In this document: positions 43,812-52,015 of the stretch, one piece after another
Layout: each line of letters begins with the position of its first letter
How positions within the stretch are numbered: position 1 is the first letter of the stretch
Assembly (NCBI GenBank): GCA_020632635.1
Contig: JACKFE010000005.1
Location: 124,001 to 188,000, forward strand
DNA length: 64,000 bases
From: Nitrospiraceae bacterium
GTDB taxonomy: Bacteria; Nitrospirota; Nitrospiria; Nitrospirales; UBA8639
Direction: 5' to 3'
Notes under the pieces: generated by a model
Told to the model about the DNA's origin: nothing
Database searches by the model: none
What the model saw: only the letters and a program-made list of their open reading frames with translations
Position numbers and translations under genes: made by a program

Positions 43812-45041
43812 ATGAAGAAGCCATCTTCCCATCTCTCTGACCCTCAAACCCGTGTTGATGTGATTGTAGTGGGTATGGGCCCAGGCGGTGCCACCGCCGC
43901 TCGGGAGTTAGCCCAACAAGGTTTCTCCGTGTTGGCCTTCGATAAACTGGTACATCCACGATATAAGGTATGCGGGGGAGGCCTTTCTGCGCGCATTGAA
44001 CGCTTTTTGCCGGACGACTTTAAGGCGGTTGTGGAGAAAACGGTCTTTCGAGTGCAATTTATGTATGGAGGAGAAGAATCGTTTTTCCTGGAATTTCCTC
44101 AGCCTGTGGCCTATATGGTCAGGCGACCCCAATTCGATCGGTGGTTGGTGGACAAAGCCATTGATGCGGGAACCGATCTGCGGGAGGGCGAGTCCGTAGA
44201 ACATCTGCACATGGATGAAGTTGGGGCGGAGGTGAGAACCAGTCAGCGGAGTTATCAAAGTCGCTTTGTCATCGGCGCGGATGGGGCGATGAGTCTGGTG
44301 GCCCAACACCTATTTCCTGGAAGGCGACTACCCATGATTCCGGCTTTGGAAAGCGAATACCATGGTCCCTCGTCTTCCGATCAGGCTCATGAGGCGCCCA
44401 CGGCGTTGATCAGCCTGAGTGCGGCCGAAAAAGGCTATGGATGGGTGTTCCCGAAAAAGGACGGCCTGTCTTTTGGCGTGGGGGAATTTGTCAAAGGCGC
44501 GAATCGTCCTCGGCGAAGCTTTGACCGGTTTATTCACGGTGAGAAGCGTCTCGCTGGTCTGATTATTCCCCCTCCACTTGGATATCCATTGCCCATTGCG
44601 CGAGGACGTCCGGCGGATCAGGGAAACCCCTGGACAGGAAATCTCGTCAGCCAACGGGCTCTATTGGTGGGAGACGCCGGGCATCTCGTTGACCCGTTAT
44701 TGGGAGAAGGGATTTATTACGCGGTTCGCTCAGGCCATATGGCTGCGAAAGCCGTAGCGGATGCTCTTCACCAGTCTCCGGTCCGGTTGCAAACCTATGA
44801 AGAATCGATCAATCAGGCGTTTGGAGCGGAATTTTTTGCGGCGGCTCAACTGAATCGGATTATCTATGGTCTTCCCCGGCCGGTGCATCGGTGGGCAGGG
44901 CGCTGGTTTCCGAAAACCTATCAACGAGTATTGCGCAAGTACTGTGAGGTGCTCCAGGGACGAGAAACGTACCAGGGGTTGTGGAACCGAATTCGGGATC
45001 GGATCAGAAGGCCCTGGGCTCATGGAGCCCAGCGGGGTTGA
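43812..45041 (+). CDS. FAD-dependent geranylgeranyl-reductase-family protein
   Basis: A 409-residue flavoprotein. The FAD-binding GMGPGGATAARELA is near residue 20, the family signature KVCGGGLSARI near 56, and the second FAD motif LLVGDAGHLVDPLLGEGI near 285. Family members reduce double bonds of geranylgeranyl groups in chlorophyll, tocopherol, archaeal lipids or isoprenoid quinones. With no photosynthesis genes and a bacterial membrane, a role in saturating menaquinone tails or carotenoid-like lipids is plausible, but this is inference. It stands alone with a 224-base upstream gap. Confidence 0.83.
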   Translation: MKKPSSHLSDPQTRVDVIVVGMGPGGATAARELAQQGFSVLAFDKLVHPRYKVCGGGLSARIERFLPDDFKAVVEKTVFRVQFMYGGEESFFLEFPQPVAYMVRRPQFDRWLVDKAIDAGTDLREGESVEHLHMDEVGAEVRTSQRSYQSRFVIGADGAMSLVAQHLFPGRRLPMIPALESEYHGPSSSDQAHEAPTALISLSAAEKGYGWVFPKKDGLSFGVGEFVKGANRPRRSFDRFIHGEKRLAGLIIPPPLGYPLPIARGRPADQGNPWTGNLVSQRALLVGDAGHLVDPLLGEGIYYAVRSGHMAAKAVADALHQSPVRLQTYEESINQAFGAEFFAAAQLNRIIYGLPRPVHRWAGRWFPKTYQRVLRKYCEVLQGRETYQGLWNRIRDRIRRPWAHGAQRG

Positions 45042-45108
45042 AATGCCGGTACTGGTCGAATATCCGAAATGGGATGCGTCGTGAGATGTTGTGATTGCGG
45101 AAAGAGCC

Positions 45109-45684
45109 TTATTCCTCTATTGGAGCATAGGCCTTCAATCCATCCATAAAGGTGTGAATGCCCCACCCCCATGTTCCCCGGACGGCATGGTGTTCCTGGC
45201 CGGAGGCGATCATCATGACGGTTAGGCTCCAGCCTTGAACCCGGTGGGCATGAAATTGTGTCGGTTGAATTTCCAGAATGACTTCCAAGTCCAGATTTTG
45301 GCCAAGTGAGGTGCTGATGTCTTGAATCAGGCGATCCATTTGCCCTTGTAGAAAAAGGGTCAGATCGGCCAGCAGGTCCTTGGCATTGTGAGAGATGTCC
45401 GCAAAGCACAACGTGACAAAGGAGACAAGAATCACGGGGCGTGCCGGATCTGGCCCTTTGGCAAAACTTTGGTCCGCCGCCAAGGTCATAAACGGAGAGT
45501 GAGCGGCATTGAGCCATTCCAATAATTCCTGGGTTTCCGGCCATCCCACACATGGTGGAATCACGGGGATCAATTGAGGATTGGTCTTGAGGTCAATGAA
45601 GCTGGCGTCCCAACTTCCATCACTGATGGCGGGACCATAGGGTACATGGAACAGCGAGGTCCCTTCTGAAACGAGAATGCCCAT
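45109..45684 (-). CDS. Protein of unknown function
   Basis: A 191-residue protein with no signal peptide, membrane segment or motif I can name. It contains five histidines in the C-terminal half (HAHR, GQEHHAVRG, HTFMDG) that could bind a metal, and an N-terminal segment that is beta-like. ATG 45684 has GGAG nine bases upstream, so it is a believable gene. It is divergent from the ABC-F gene and convergent with the flavoprotein gene. Confidence 0.55.
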   Translation of the reverse strand: MGILVSEGTSLFHVPYGPAISDGSWDASFIDLKTNPQLIPVIPPCVGWPETQELLEWLNAAHSPFMTLAADQSFAKGPDPARPVILVSFVTLCFADISHNAKDLLADLTLFLQGQMDRLIQDISTSLGQNLDLEVILEIQPTQFHAHRVQGWSLTVMMIASGQEHHAVRGTWGWGIHTFMDGLKAYAPIEE

Positions 45685-45808
45685 GAGAGAGAAACTCCGA
45701 ATGATAAGATGACTCGTATTCTACAGGAATGTCAGGTGGAAAAGGGAAGAGGGTTTTATCTCAAACACCCCACGCTTTTGAGGGGTTGCCGATGATGAAA
45801 GTGAGACG

Positions 45809-47641
45809 ATGTCAGCTGTAATTTTTGCGCAAAAATTGACGAAGGCCTTTGGGGCCAAACCATTGTTCCGTGATGTGACATTTGGGGTAGAGGAAAAAGA
45901 TCGAATTGGGATTATTGGGCCCAATGGCTCGGGCAAGTCCACGTTATTAAAAATATTGGCCGGACTCGAACGGCCTGACCAGGGAACTGTGACGCAACGA
46001 CAATCTCTTCGTGTGGCCTACGTTTCCCAACAACCGGACTTTCCCGATGGGGCCACGGTGGGCGACATACTGCATGGGGCGGCCTTGCAAGGAGGGCTGT
46101 CGGAAACCGAGAGCCAGCGGCGGATGTATGAATGGTCCGGCCGGACTGGATTTGCCGGTCTCGAACAAGTGGTGGCTCCCTTGTCAGGCGGATGGAAGAA
46201 ACGATTGGCTATTGCATCCGGAGCTATTCAGGATCCCGACGTGTTGTTATTGGACGAACCGACCAATCACTTGGACCTCGAGGGGTTGCGATGGTTGGCC
46301 CAACTGCTGGTTCAGGGAAGTTGGGCCTGGGTGTTGGTTAGCCATGACCGGTGGTTTTTGGATCAGACCGTCAACCGAGTGACGGAATTAAACAGTCGTT
46401 ATGTCGATGGGGTCCTTTCCTTCCCCGGGTCCTACTCGGACTTTTTGGATAAGCGGGACGCTTTTCAGGAATTGCAGGAGCAGCAGGCGCAGGCTCTGGC
46501 TGGGAAGGTGCGGAAGGAAGAAGCCTGGTTGAGACGTGGGCCCAAAGCCAGGACCACGAAAGCCAAATATCGGGTGGATTCCGCCTACGCCCTCCAAGAG
46601 CAGTTGGCTGAAGTGTCGACGAGGCTTCGGGAGGGGAGTACGGAGTTGGATTTTGTGGGGTCGGGGCGAAAGACCAAACGCCTGGTGGTGGGTGAGGGAA
46701 TCAAAAAAGGATTTGGTCATCATCTGTTGTTTGAGCATCTTGATGTCGTGTTGTCCCCTGGCGTACGACTGGGCTTATTGGGTGTGAACGGATCCGGCAA
46801 GTCCACCCTTCTAAAAATTTTGGCCAAAATCCTTGAGCCGGATCAGGGAACGATCAAACATGCGGAGCAGTTGAAGGTCGTCTATTTCGATCAACATCGC
46901 CAAGAACTGGATAGAAAGCTGACATTGAGACAGGCTCTGTCCGATACGGGGTTTACCGTCATGTATCGGGATAAATCGATGCATGTCGTGGCCTGGGCCA
47001 AGCGATTTCAATTTCAACCGGAGCAGTTGGATGTGCGCGTGGATTTGTTGTCAGGAGGCGAGCAAGCCAGGGCGCTCATGGCTCGCCTCATGCTTCAGCC
47101 GGCCGATGTGTTGATTGTGGATGAGCCGACCAATGATCTGGATATTCCGACGCGGGAAGTCCTTGAGGAAGGTCTGAAAGAATTTCCGGGGTCTCTGGTC
47201 TTGGTGACGCATGACCGCTATATGCTGGAAGAAGTCTGTACGCAATTTATCGGGTTTGATGGTCAAGGGGGCCATGCATTCTTTGCCGAGTATGAACAAT
47301 GGGAGGTCTGGCTGCGCAAGCGGGAACAACGCCAACGATTGACCGAAGGTTCTGTTGCCGGATCCTCGGAAGAGCGATCGCGTCGATTGCCAACAAAAAA
47401 GTTATCGTATAAAGAAAAACAGGAGTTCGAAACCATGGAGCAGCGGATTGAAGCGGCAGAGGCATTATTGGAGAAAGCTCAAGGGGTGATGACCGATCCG
47501 TCCGTTGTGAGCGATCATGTGAAGCTGGAAGCGGCCGTGAAAGCCTTGCAATCAGCCGAGCAGGACGTCGAGCGGTTATATGCTCGATGGTCGGAATTAG
47601 AGGCTAAGCGGCAAGGCGTTCCTTCATCGTACAGTGAATGA
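45809..47641 (+). CDS. uup: ABC-F ATPase of the Uup type
   Basis: A soluble ABC-F protein with two ATPase domains and no membrane part. Walker A motifs are GPNGSGKST and GVNGSGKST; signatures are LSGGWKKRLAIA and LSGGEQARALMA; both Walker B motifs read LLLDEPTNHLD or IVDEPTNDLD. A linker of about 80 residues separates the domains. The C-terminal coiled coil (about 530-610, with EQRIEAAEALLEKAQ) is the Uup hallmark and binds DNA in E. coli. ABC-F members act on the ribosome. The first signature has W where E is usual, which is unusual. It is 125 bases from the divergent 45109 gene. Confidence 0.9.
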   Translation: MSAVIFAQKLTKAFGAKPLFRDVTFGVEEKDRIGIIGPNGSGKSTLLKILAGLERPDQGTVTQRQSLRVAYVSQQPDFPDGATVGDILHGAALQGGLSETESQRRMYEWSGRTGFAGLEQVVAPLSGGWKKRLAIASGAIQDPDVLLLDEPTNHLDLEGLRWLAQLLVQGSWAWVLVSHDRWFLDQTVNRVTELNSRYVDGVLSFPGSYSDFLDKRDAFQELQEQQAQALAGKVRKEEAWLRRGPKARTTKAKYRVDSAYALQEQLAEVSTRLREGSTELDFVGSGRKTKRLVVGEGIKKGFGHHLLFEHLDVVLSPGVRLGLLGVNGSGKSTLLKILAKILEPDQGTIKHAEQLKVVYFDQHRQELDRKLTLRQALSDTGFTVMYRDKSMHVVAWAKRFQFQPEQLDVRVDLLSGGEQARALMARLMLQPADVLIVDEPTNDLDIPTREVLEEGLKEFPGSLVLVTHDRYMLEEVCTQFIGFDGQGGHAFFAEYEQWEVWLRKREQRQRLTEGSVAGSSEERSRRLPTKKLSYKEKQEFETMEQRIEAAEALLEKAQGVMTDPSVVSDHVKLEAAVKALQSAEQDVERLYARWSELEAKRQGVPSSYSE

Positions 47642-47710
47642 ATCCTTGCAGGTTGATAGTGGTCCATGGCTCCCATTGGTGTTGGAATATCTGACAAAAG
47701 GAGGAAGACC

Positions 47711-48313
47711 ATGAAGCAAGCATTTCTCGTCCTGTTGTGGGTGGGGATCGTCCTACTGGGGTTTTTCGCCTGTCCCGTATGGGCTGGTTATGACGATGGT
47801 GAAGCCGCGTATTTGAACGGAGAGTTTTCCACCGCATTAGAAATCTGGAAACCATTAGCCGAGCAAGGCCATGCGGATGCCCAAAACATGTTGGGCTATA
47901 TGTACCGGTTTGGGGAAGGGGTGGACCCCGACTATGCCTTGGCCCGGAAATGGTATCGGTTGGCGGCTGATCAAGGGAATCCGTCGGCTCAGAATAATCT
48001 AGGGGTGATGTATCGATTGGGATTGGGGGGAGCCCAGGATTTTCAGGAAGCGTTTTATTGGTTTCATCGTGCGGCGGACCAAGGGAATGGGGGAGCCCAG
48101 AACCATTTGGGGCTTATGTACTATAAGGGGGAAGGGGTTGAGTCAGATAAAGTGAAAGCCTATAAATGGGCCTATTTGGCCGCCCAGCAGGGATTGGATC
48201 CGGCTGTCCAGGCCTTGGCCATGCTTGAGCAGGAACTGTCGGCAGCCCAAATTCAGGAAGGTCAGGCCTTAGCTAGGGCCTGGAAACCTCGGGGCGAGGA
48301 AGTTGCTCTCTGA
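47711..48313 (+). CDS. Exported Sel1-repeat protein
   Basis: A 200-residue protein. ATG 47711 has AGGAGG upstream (47700-47705), so the longer frame from 47666 is rejected. It has a signal peptide (about 5-26, ending PVWAG) and three to four Sel1 repeats, visible as AEQGHADAQNMLGYMYRFGE, AADQGNPSAQNNLGVMYRLG and AADQGNGGAQNHLGLMYYKG. Sel1 proteins are scaffolds for signalling or envelope stress. The repeats are regular, with no break. It may be co-transcribed with uup, 69 bases upstream. Confidence 0.85.
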   Translation: MKQAFLVLLWVGIVLLGFFACPVWAGYDDGEAAYLNGEFSTALEIWKPLAEQGHADAQNMLGYMYRFGEGVDPDYALARKWYRLAADQGNPSAQNNLGVMYRLGLGGAQDFQEAFYWFHRAADQGNGGAQNHLGLMYYKGEGVESDKVKAYKWAYLAAQQGLDPAVQALAMLEQELSAAQIQEGQALARAWKPRGEEVAL

Positions 48314-48969
48314 GGGCGAATTCCGGCGGGGATCTGTTTCCTATGTGGCCCGCATTTGAGTCAACGGTGAGGCTTTTCAGCCGATTGCCTGAACCGTTTC
48401 ATTTCTTTATGTAAACCACATGCGTAACCTTTCTTTCAGTTCAATCAGCTCTCATTTGACTCCCTGTCCAAGGACTGTTAGGGTGCCGTGAGGGTGCGGT
48501 TGTTCTGATTTCCACACGAAACGTTCGTAAGCGAACGATCTTCCTTCTTTTTTCGTGATCAGTCTGGCAATGGCGGTTTACCCTGTTCCTCTTCCCACGG
48601 AGGTGGGAGATTGGAGGAATGAGGTTGGCGGTCCAGCCTGATTTCCTTTCAAAGGATTCTGAATAGAGCCCGATTCCGGTTCGGCATCATGTCCCTAGGG
48701 ACTATGCTCAGAAAGATTCTCCTCATTTATGAATAGGGATTCTGTCGTGGAATAAAGGCAGGGTACGGAGGAATGTGAAGGAGTCACTTCCTTGCAGGCG
48801 CAGACTGATGCGTATGACTATGCTAGCCGTCTGTATCCGACAGATACGGATCAGATGGAAAACCCCTATATTTTGATTGGAATGGACCGAACGTGGCTTC
48901 CTGAATCGTGCGCGGATCGACGGAAGTGGATTGTGTATGGCAACCATGGGTTGAGGAAGGAAGTATGTT
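48314..48969 (+). other. Long intergenic region with a hairpin
   Basis: No supported gene in 656 bases. A perfect hairpin (CGTTCG, loop TAAG, CGAACG at 48522-48537) is followed about 12 bases later by a T-rich run, so it could be a weak terminator. An open frame from TTG 48792 to 49022 has a GAAGGAG site nine bases upstream but an unrecognisable sequence, and it overlaps the next gene; I leave it out. Confidence 0.4.
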
Positions 48970-49266
48970 ATGAAATTAACGATGCAATGGGGCGGAAAGA
49001 ATCAGCGACCCAAATCCTGTAAGCCACCTCAAAAAATTCGTTGGAATGTGTTGGGCATTCCTGATCCGAGAAAAGGTCCTCTTCCGGTTCCAATTGAGGA
49101 AATCAGACGTCAAGCTCAAGCCATTTCTTCTCGAGCGATGGATCAGAGTGCACCCGGAAAATCCGACGGAGACTCCGTCAAAAAGGGGCCGTCTTCGAAA
49201 ACTGAAAAATCTGGCGGGAAAGCCAAGCGGAGTTCAAAAAACTCTCAAGCTTCGCGGAATGCCTAA
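48970..49266 (+). CDS. Small basic protein, probably disordered
   Basis: A 98-residue protein with strong positive charge (KPPQKIRW, then a C-terminal stretch rich in Lys and Ser: KKGPSSKTEKSGGKAKRSSK). GAGGAAGGAAG lies just before ATG 48970, a good ribosome site. No family is recognised. Possible nucleic-acid binding is based on charge only. It lies in a cluster of tiny basic frames together with the gene at 49424. Confidence 0.45.
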   Translation: MKLTMQWGGKNQRPKSCKPPQKIRWNVLGIPDPRKGPLPVPIEEIRRQAQAISSRAMDQSAPGKSDGDSVKKGPSSKTEKSGGKAKRSSKNSQASRNA

Positions 49267-49423
49267 GTCGAACCGGATACGTATTGAATGCTGGATGAAA
49301 GTTCGATGCGAATACCATGTCAAGCCTTCCGTTGAGAAGCATGGAGATGGCTGGGAAAGCGAGGGAGAGGACGCAGGCTTGGATCCAGTTGAGTCTGCAT
49401 AAAACGAGAAAAAAGGATGTACC

Positions 49424-49612
49424 ATGGCCAGATCAAGTAAAGTGACCCAGGGAAAACGCAATCGTGAAATGGCGAAAAAGATGAAACAGCAAGAAAAAGA
49501 GTCTCGTCGTCTCCAGAGAAAATCGCAAGAACCTGATACCCCTACTCTTTCCTCCGACGAAGATCCTGATCTCTTGGGAATTCGTCCAGGACCTCAACCT
49601 CCTCAGTACTAG
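49424..49612 (+). CDS. Small basic protein, 62 residues
   Basis: It starts MARSSKVTQGKRNREMAKKM, is strongly basic and coiled in its first half, then turns acidic and proline-rich (SSDEDPDLLGIRPGPQPPQY). AAAAGGA is six bases before ATG 49424. The pattern is like short, highly charged proteins found near ribosome or RNA genes, but none are here. No function can be assigned. Confidence 0.55.
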   Translation: MARSSKVTQGKRNREMAKKMKQQEKESRRLQRKSQEPDTPTLSSDEDPDLLGIRPGPQPPQY

Positions 49613-49774
49613 GTTCATATTCGCTCGAGCGGTACTCTTGATTCAGAATGACGGGACGCTCTGTTTTCACCGGGATGTTCACCCTCCAGGGGTTCTGTTC
49701 TCCACGAAGCAGTGCAAAGGTCCCTCTTCCCCCTCTTATAGGATCAGAGGTGGGTATGGTACATTGTGTGAGAG

Positions 49775-50335
49775 ATGAAGGCTTCTAGATATCAATGGGC
49801 AGTGTGGGGTGTTTTCCTGTGGCTGGTTGGATGCACGTTTGGCCCGGAGGTTGTTCCGGATACCCTGCAATCTCAAGTGGATTCCCAACTCACCTTCGAG
49901 CAAATTTTAGAAGACCCAACAACTGTGCAAGGGAAATTGGTGGTATTGGGGGGGGAAGTGCTGCATGCCAAGCGATTGAGGGAGGCCACGCAATTGGAAA
50001 TTTTACAACTCCCCCTGGATAGTTCCCAGAGACCCTCTCAGGCAAAAACCGACTCAAAGGGGCGATTCCTGGCGTTTGAACATGCGTTTCTTGACCCCGC
50101 AACTTTTCCCCCCGGGACTCGAGTCACCGTGGTGGGAGAGCTGACAGGAGTCCAATCGGCTCAACTGGATGACATGTCCTATCAGTATCCCACGATGCTC
50201 GTGAAACACGTGCATGTGTGGAATGCGGAGGCTGAGGCACGGAGTCAAGCGTCCGGGCCTTGGTATGGTATTTTTGGTGGGGGCAGTACTGGCGGGCGGG
50301 TCGGCGGGGGCGTGAGTATTGGAATTGGGTTTTAA
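49775..50335 (+). CDS. Slp-family outer membrane lipoprotein
   Basis: A 186-residue lipoprotein. The signal peptide ends in LWLVGC, with the lipidated cysteine at residue 20, and the mature domain matches the Slp family (starvation-inducible outer membrane lipoprotein): LTFEQILEDPTTVQGKLVVL, the RATQLEILQLPLDSS segment and VTVVGELTG. The C terminus is glycine-rich (GGGSTGGRVGGG). In E. coli Slp is induced by carbon starvation and acid. No partner genes are adjacent; the downstream PNPOx-fold gene is 64 bases away. Confidence 0.87.
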   Translation: MKASRYQWAVWGVFLWLVGCTFGPEVVPDTLQSQVDSQLTFEQILEDPTTVQGKLVVLGGEVLHAKRLREATQLEILQLPLDSSQRPSQAKTDSKGRFLAFEHAFLDPATFPPGTRVTVVGELTGVQSAQLDDMSYQYPTMLVKHVHVWNAEAEARSQASGPWYGIFGGGSTGGRVGGGVSIGIGF

Positions 50336-50399
50336 GCCTCTTGTAGTATTGCCGTCTGTCGTGTCGCGAACCTTCTCATTACTCCATTGTTGAACCCTT

Positions 50400-51029
50400 G
50401 TGAAGAGCCATCAATTCCCTTCCTCCCCCTCCAATCGTTCTTCTGCTGAACAAGAGGCTCAAGCCCGTTTTGGGTCAGAGGCTCGGGCACTGCAGTTTTA
50501 CCAGAATCAAGTGGTGACCGCGTTAAATGCTCCAATGCAAGACTTTATCACGAGACAGGAAATGTGTTGGATCGCCACATCCGATCAAGAGGGACACTGT
50601 GATTCGTCATTTCGGGCCGGTCCTCCGGGTTTTGTCAGTATTGTAAACGCGAGGCAATTGCTGCTTCCGGAATATCGTGGCAATGGCGTCATGGCCAGTA
50701 TCGGGAATATTCTACAGAATCCCCGAATTGGCCTGTTGTTTCTGGATATGTTGCACAGCACTGTTGGCTTACATGTCAATGGGCGGGCCCGGGTGTTGAA
50801 TAACGATGAGATCCTAGAATTTTCTGATCCCCAGCCGAGTCTTGTCGAAGCATCCCGGATGAAAGGCGGGCGTCGTCCGGAATGTTGGATTTCGGTAGAG
50901 GTTGAAGAAGCCTATATTCATTGTTCAAAGCATGTGCCTCTCTTAAAAAAAGTCGACAAACAACTTCATTGGGGAACCGATGATGAGCAAAAAAAGGGTG
51001 GGGATTTTTTTCGGCTCCGGTCTTCCTAG
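50400..51029 (+). CDS. PNPOx-fold flavin-binding protein
   Basis: A 209-residue member of the pyridoxamine 5'-phosphate oxidase-like superfamily. Key segments are FITRQEMCWIATSDQEGHCD and the strand GFVSIVNARQLLLPEYRGNG, followed by IGLLFLDMLHSTVGLHVNGR, which place it with the FMN- or F420-binding split barrels, not with PdxH itself. A catalytic role cannot be assigned. The GTG start at 50400 has no strong ribosome site. A dimer that binds FMN between subunits is the family norm. Confidence 0.82.
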   Translation: MKSHQFPSSPSNRSSAEQEAQARFGSEARALQFYQNQVVTALNAPMQDFITRQEMCWIATSDQEGHCDSSFRAGPPGFVSIVNARQLLLPEYRGNGVMASIGNILQNPRIGLLFLDMLHSTVGLHVNGRARVLNNDEILEFSDPQPSLVEASRMKGGRRPECWISVEVEEAYIHCSKHVPLLKKVDKQLHWGTDDEQKKGGDFFRLRSS

Positions 51030-51110
51030 CTGACCCTTGATCTAGAGTCGGTGCAGGAAGACAAGGCATGAGCAGATTCAGGCCTAGGTCTTCACGGAAG
51101 GAGGAGGCAG

Positions 51111-51887
51111 ATGGGTATGGGAATACAAAGAGCTGGCCTTATCGGGATGATGGGTCTTCTGTTGTACGTGGGATCCCCGGTGGCTTCCCTTGCGACGATG
51201 GGATGGGAAGCCGGTGATATGGTGCTCGACTTCGGGCTGAACCTGGAATCGGGAGAACGTACGACGCTAATTGACACATCCGAAGTTGGTGAACCGTTTT
51301 GGGTGGAGTTAACTTGGAAGCTCAACCCTGACCATTGCGTGCTTCAGGTCCGGGAATCACAGGGCGAGGGCCGGGCTTTGGTCACGAAGACGGTGATGGA
51401 TGATGGGTTATTGAACGGAGTCGTCTCCCACGCGGTATATCCACAGGTGGATGGGGTCATGGTGACGGCTGCTGAAGGCCAGCGGTGTGAAATCCTCCCC
51501 AAAGAGAATGAATTTCTGGTTGTGTCACGGTCGAAACGGGCTCCAATCGCTTCCGATAAGGACTGGTCCTCCGCCCCGATCGGGGCAGTCGTTATCCTGT
51601 TTAGAGCCACCACGTTTTATTGGCCATCGACCGTGACGATTCAACCCGGCCAAAAAATCGTGTGGATTTATGCCGATGGGGCAGCAGAACCTCATAGCGT
51701 CACCAGTGGCGGATGTCGTGTCAACGATTGTTCAGGCGGGGGAACACAGTTCAATAGCGGGTTGAATCTGAACAAGCCAGGACACCGGTTTGAACAGGTT
51801 TTCAAGCATGCGGGTGTCTTTCCCTATCACTGTGAGTTGCATTTGGGGTCCATGCAAGGGGTGGTCACCGTCCAACGTCCGCGCTAG
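51111..51887 (+). CDS. Exported blue copper protein with an extra N-terminal domain
   Basis: A 258-residue secreted protein with signal peptide (about 5-28). The C-terminal 100 residues form a plastocyanin/azurin-like type 1 copper site with all four ligands visible: H195 in EPHSV, then C241, H244 and M248 in YHCELHLGSM. The preceding strands FYWPSTVTIQPGQKIVWIY are classic cupredoxin. About 125 residues before this (30-155) have no match I can place, so the protein is longer than a simple cupredoxin of about 100 residues. It probably carries electrons in the periplasm. The ribosome site before ATG 51111 reads GGAGGAGG. It stands alone. Confidence 0.85.
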   Translation: MGMGIQRAGLIGMMGLLLYVGSPVASLATMGWEAGDMVLDFGLNLESGERTTLIDTSEVGEPFWVELTWKLNPDHCVLQVRESQGEGRALVTKTVMDDGLLNGVVSHAVYPQVDGVMVTAAEGQRCEILPKENEFLVVSRSKRAPIASDKDWSSAPIGAVVILFRATTFYWPSTVTIQPGQKIVWIYADGAAEPHSVTSGGCRVNDCSGGGTQFNSGLNLNKPGHRFEQVFKHAGVFPYHCELHLGSMQGVVTVQRPR

Positions 51888-52015
51888 CTCATCCATTGCC
51901 GTCTCCCTGTCGGCCGGAACGTCTTTGTTCACGCCGATTAGTCGATTCGAATGGTCCCAAGATGGCCAACCTGGCTTGGCAATGCTAGTATACCAGGTTC
52001 CCGGAAACGATCCCC

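Noticed and set aside
48792..49022. 76-codon frame from TTG in the 48 kb gap
   Set aside because: A usable ribosome site exists, but the sequence is unrecognisable and overlaps the next gene.
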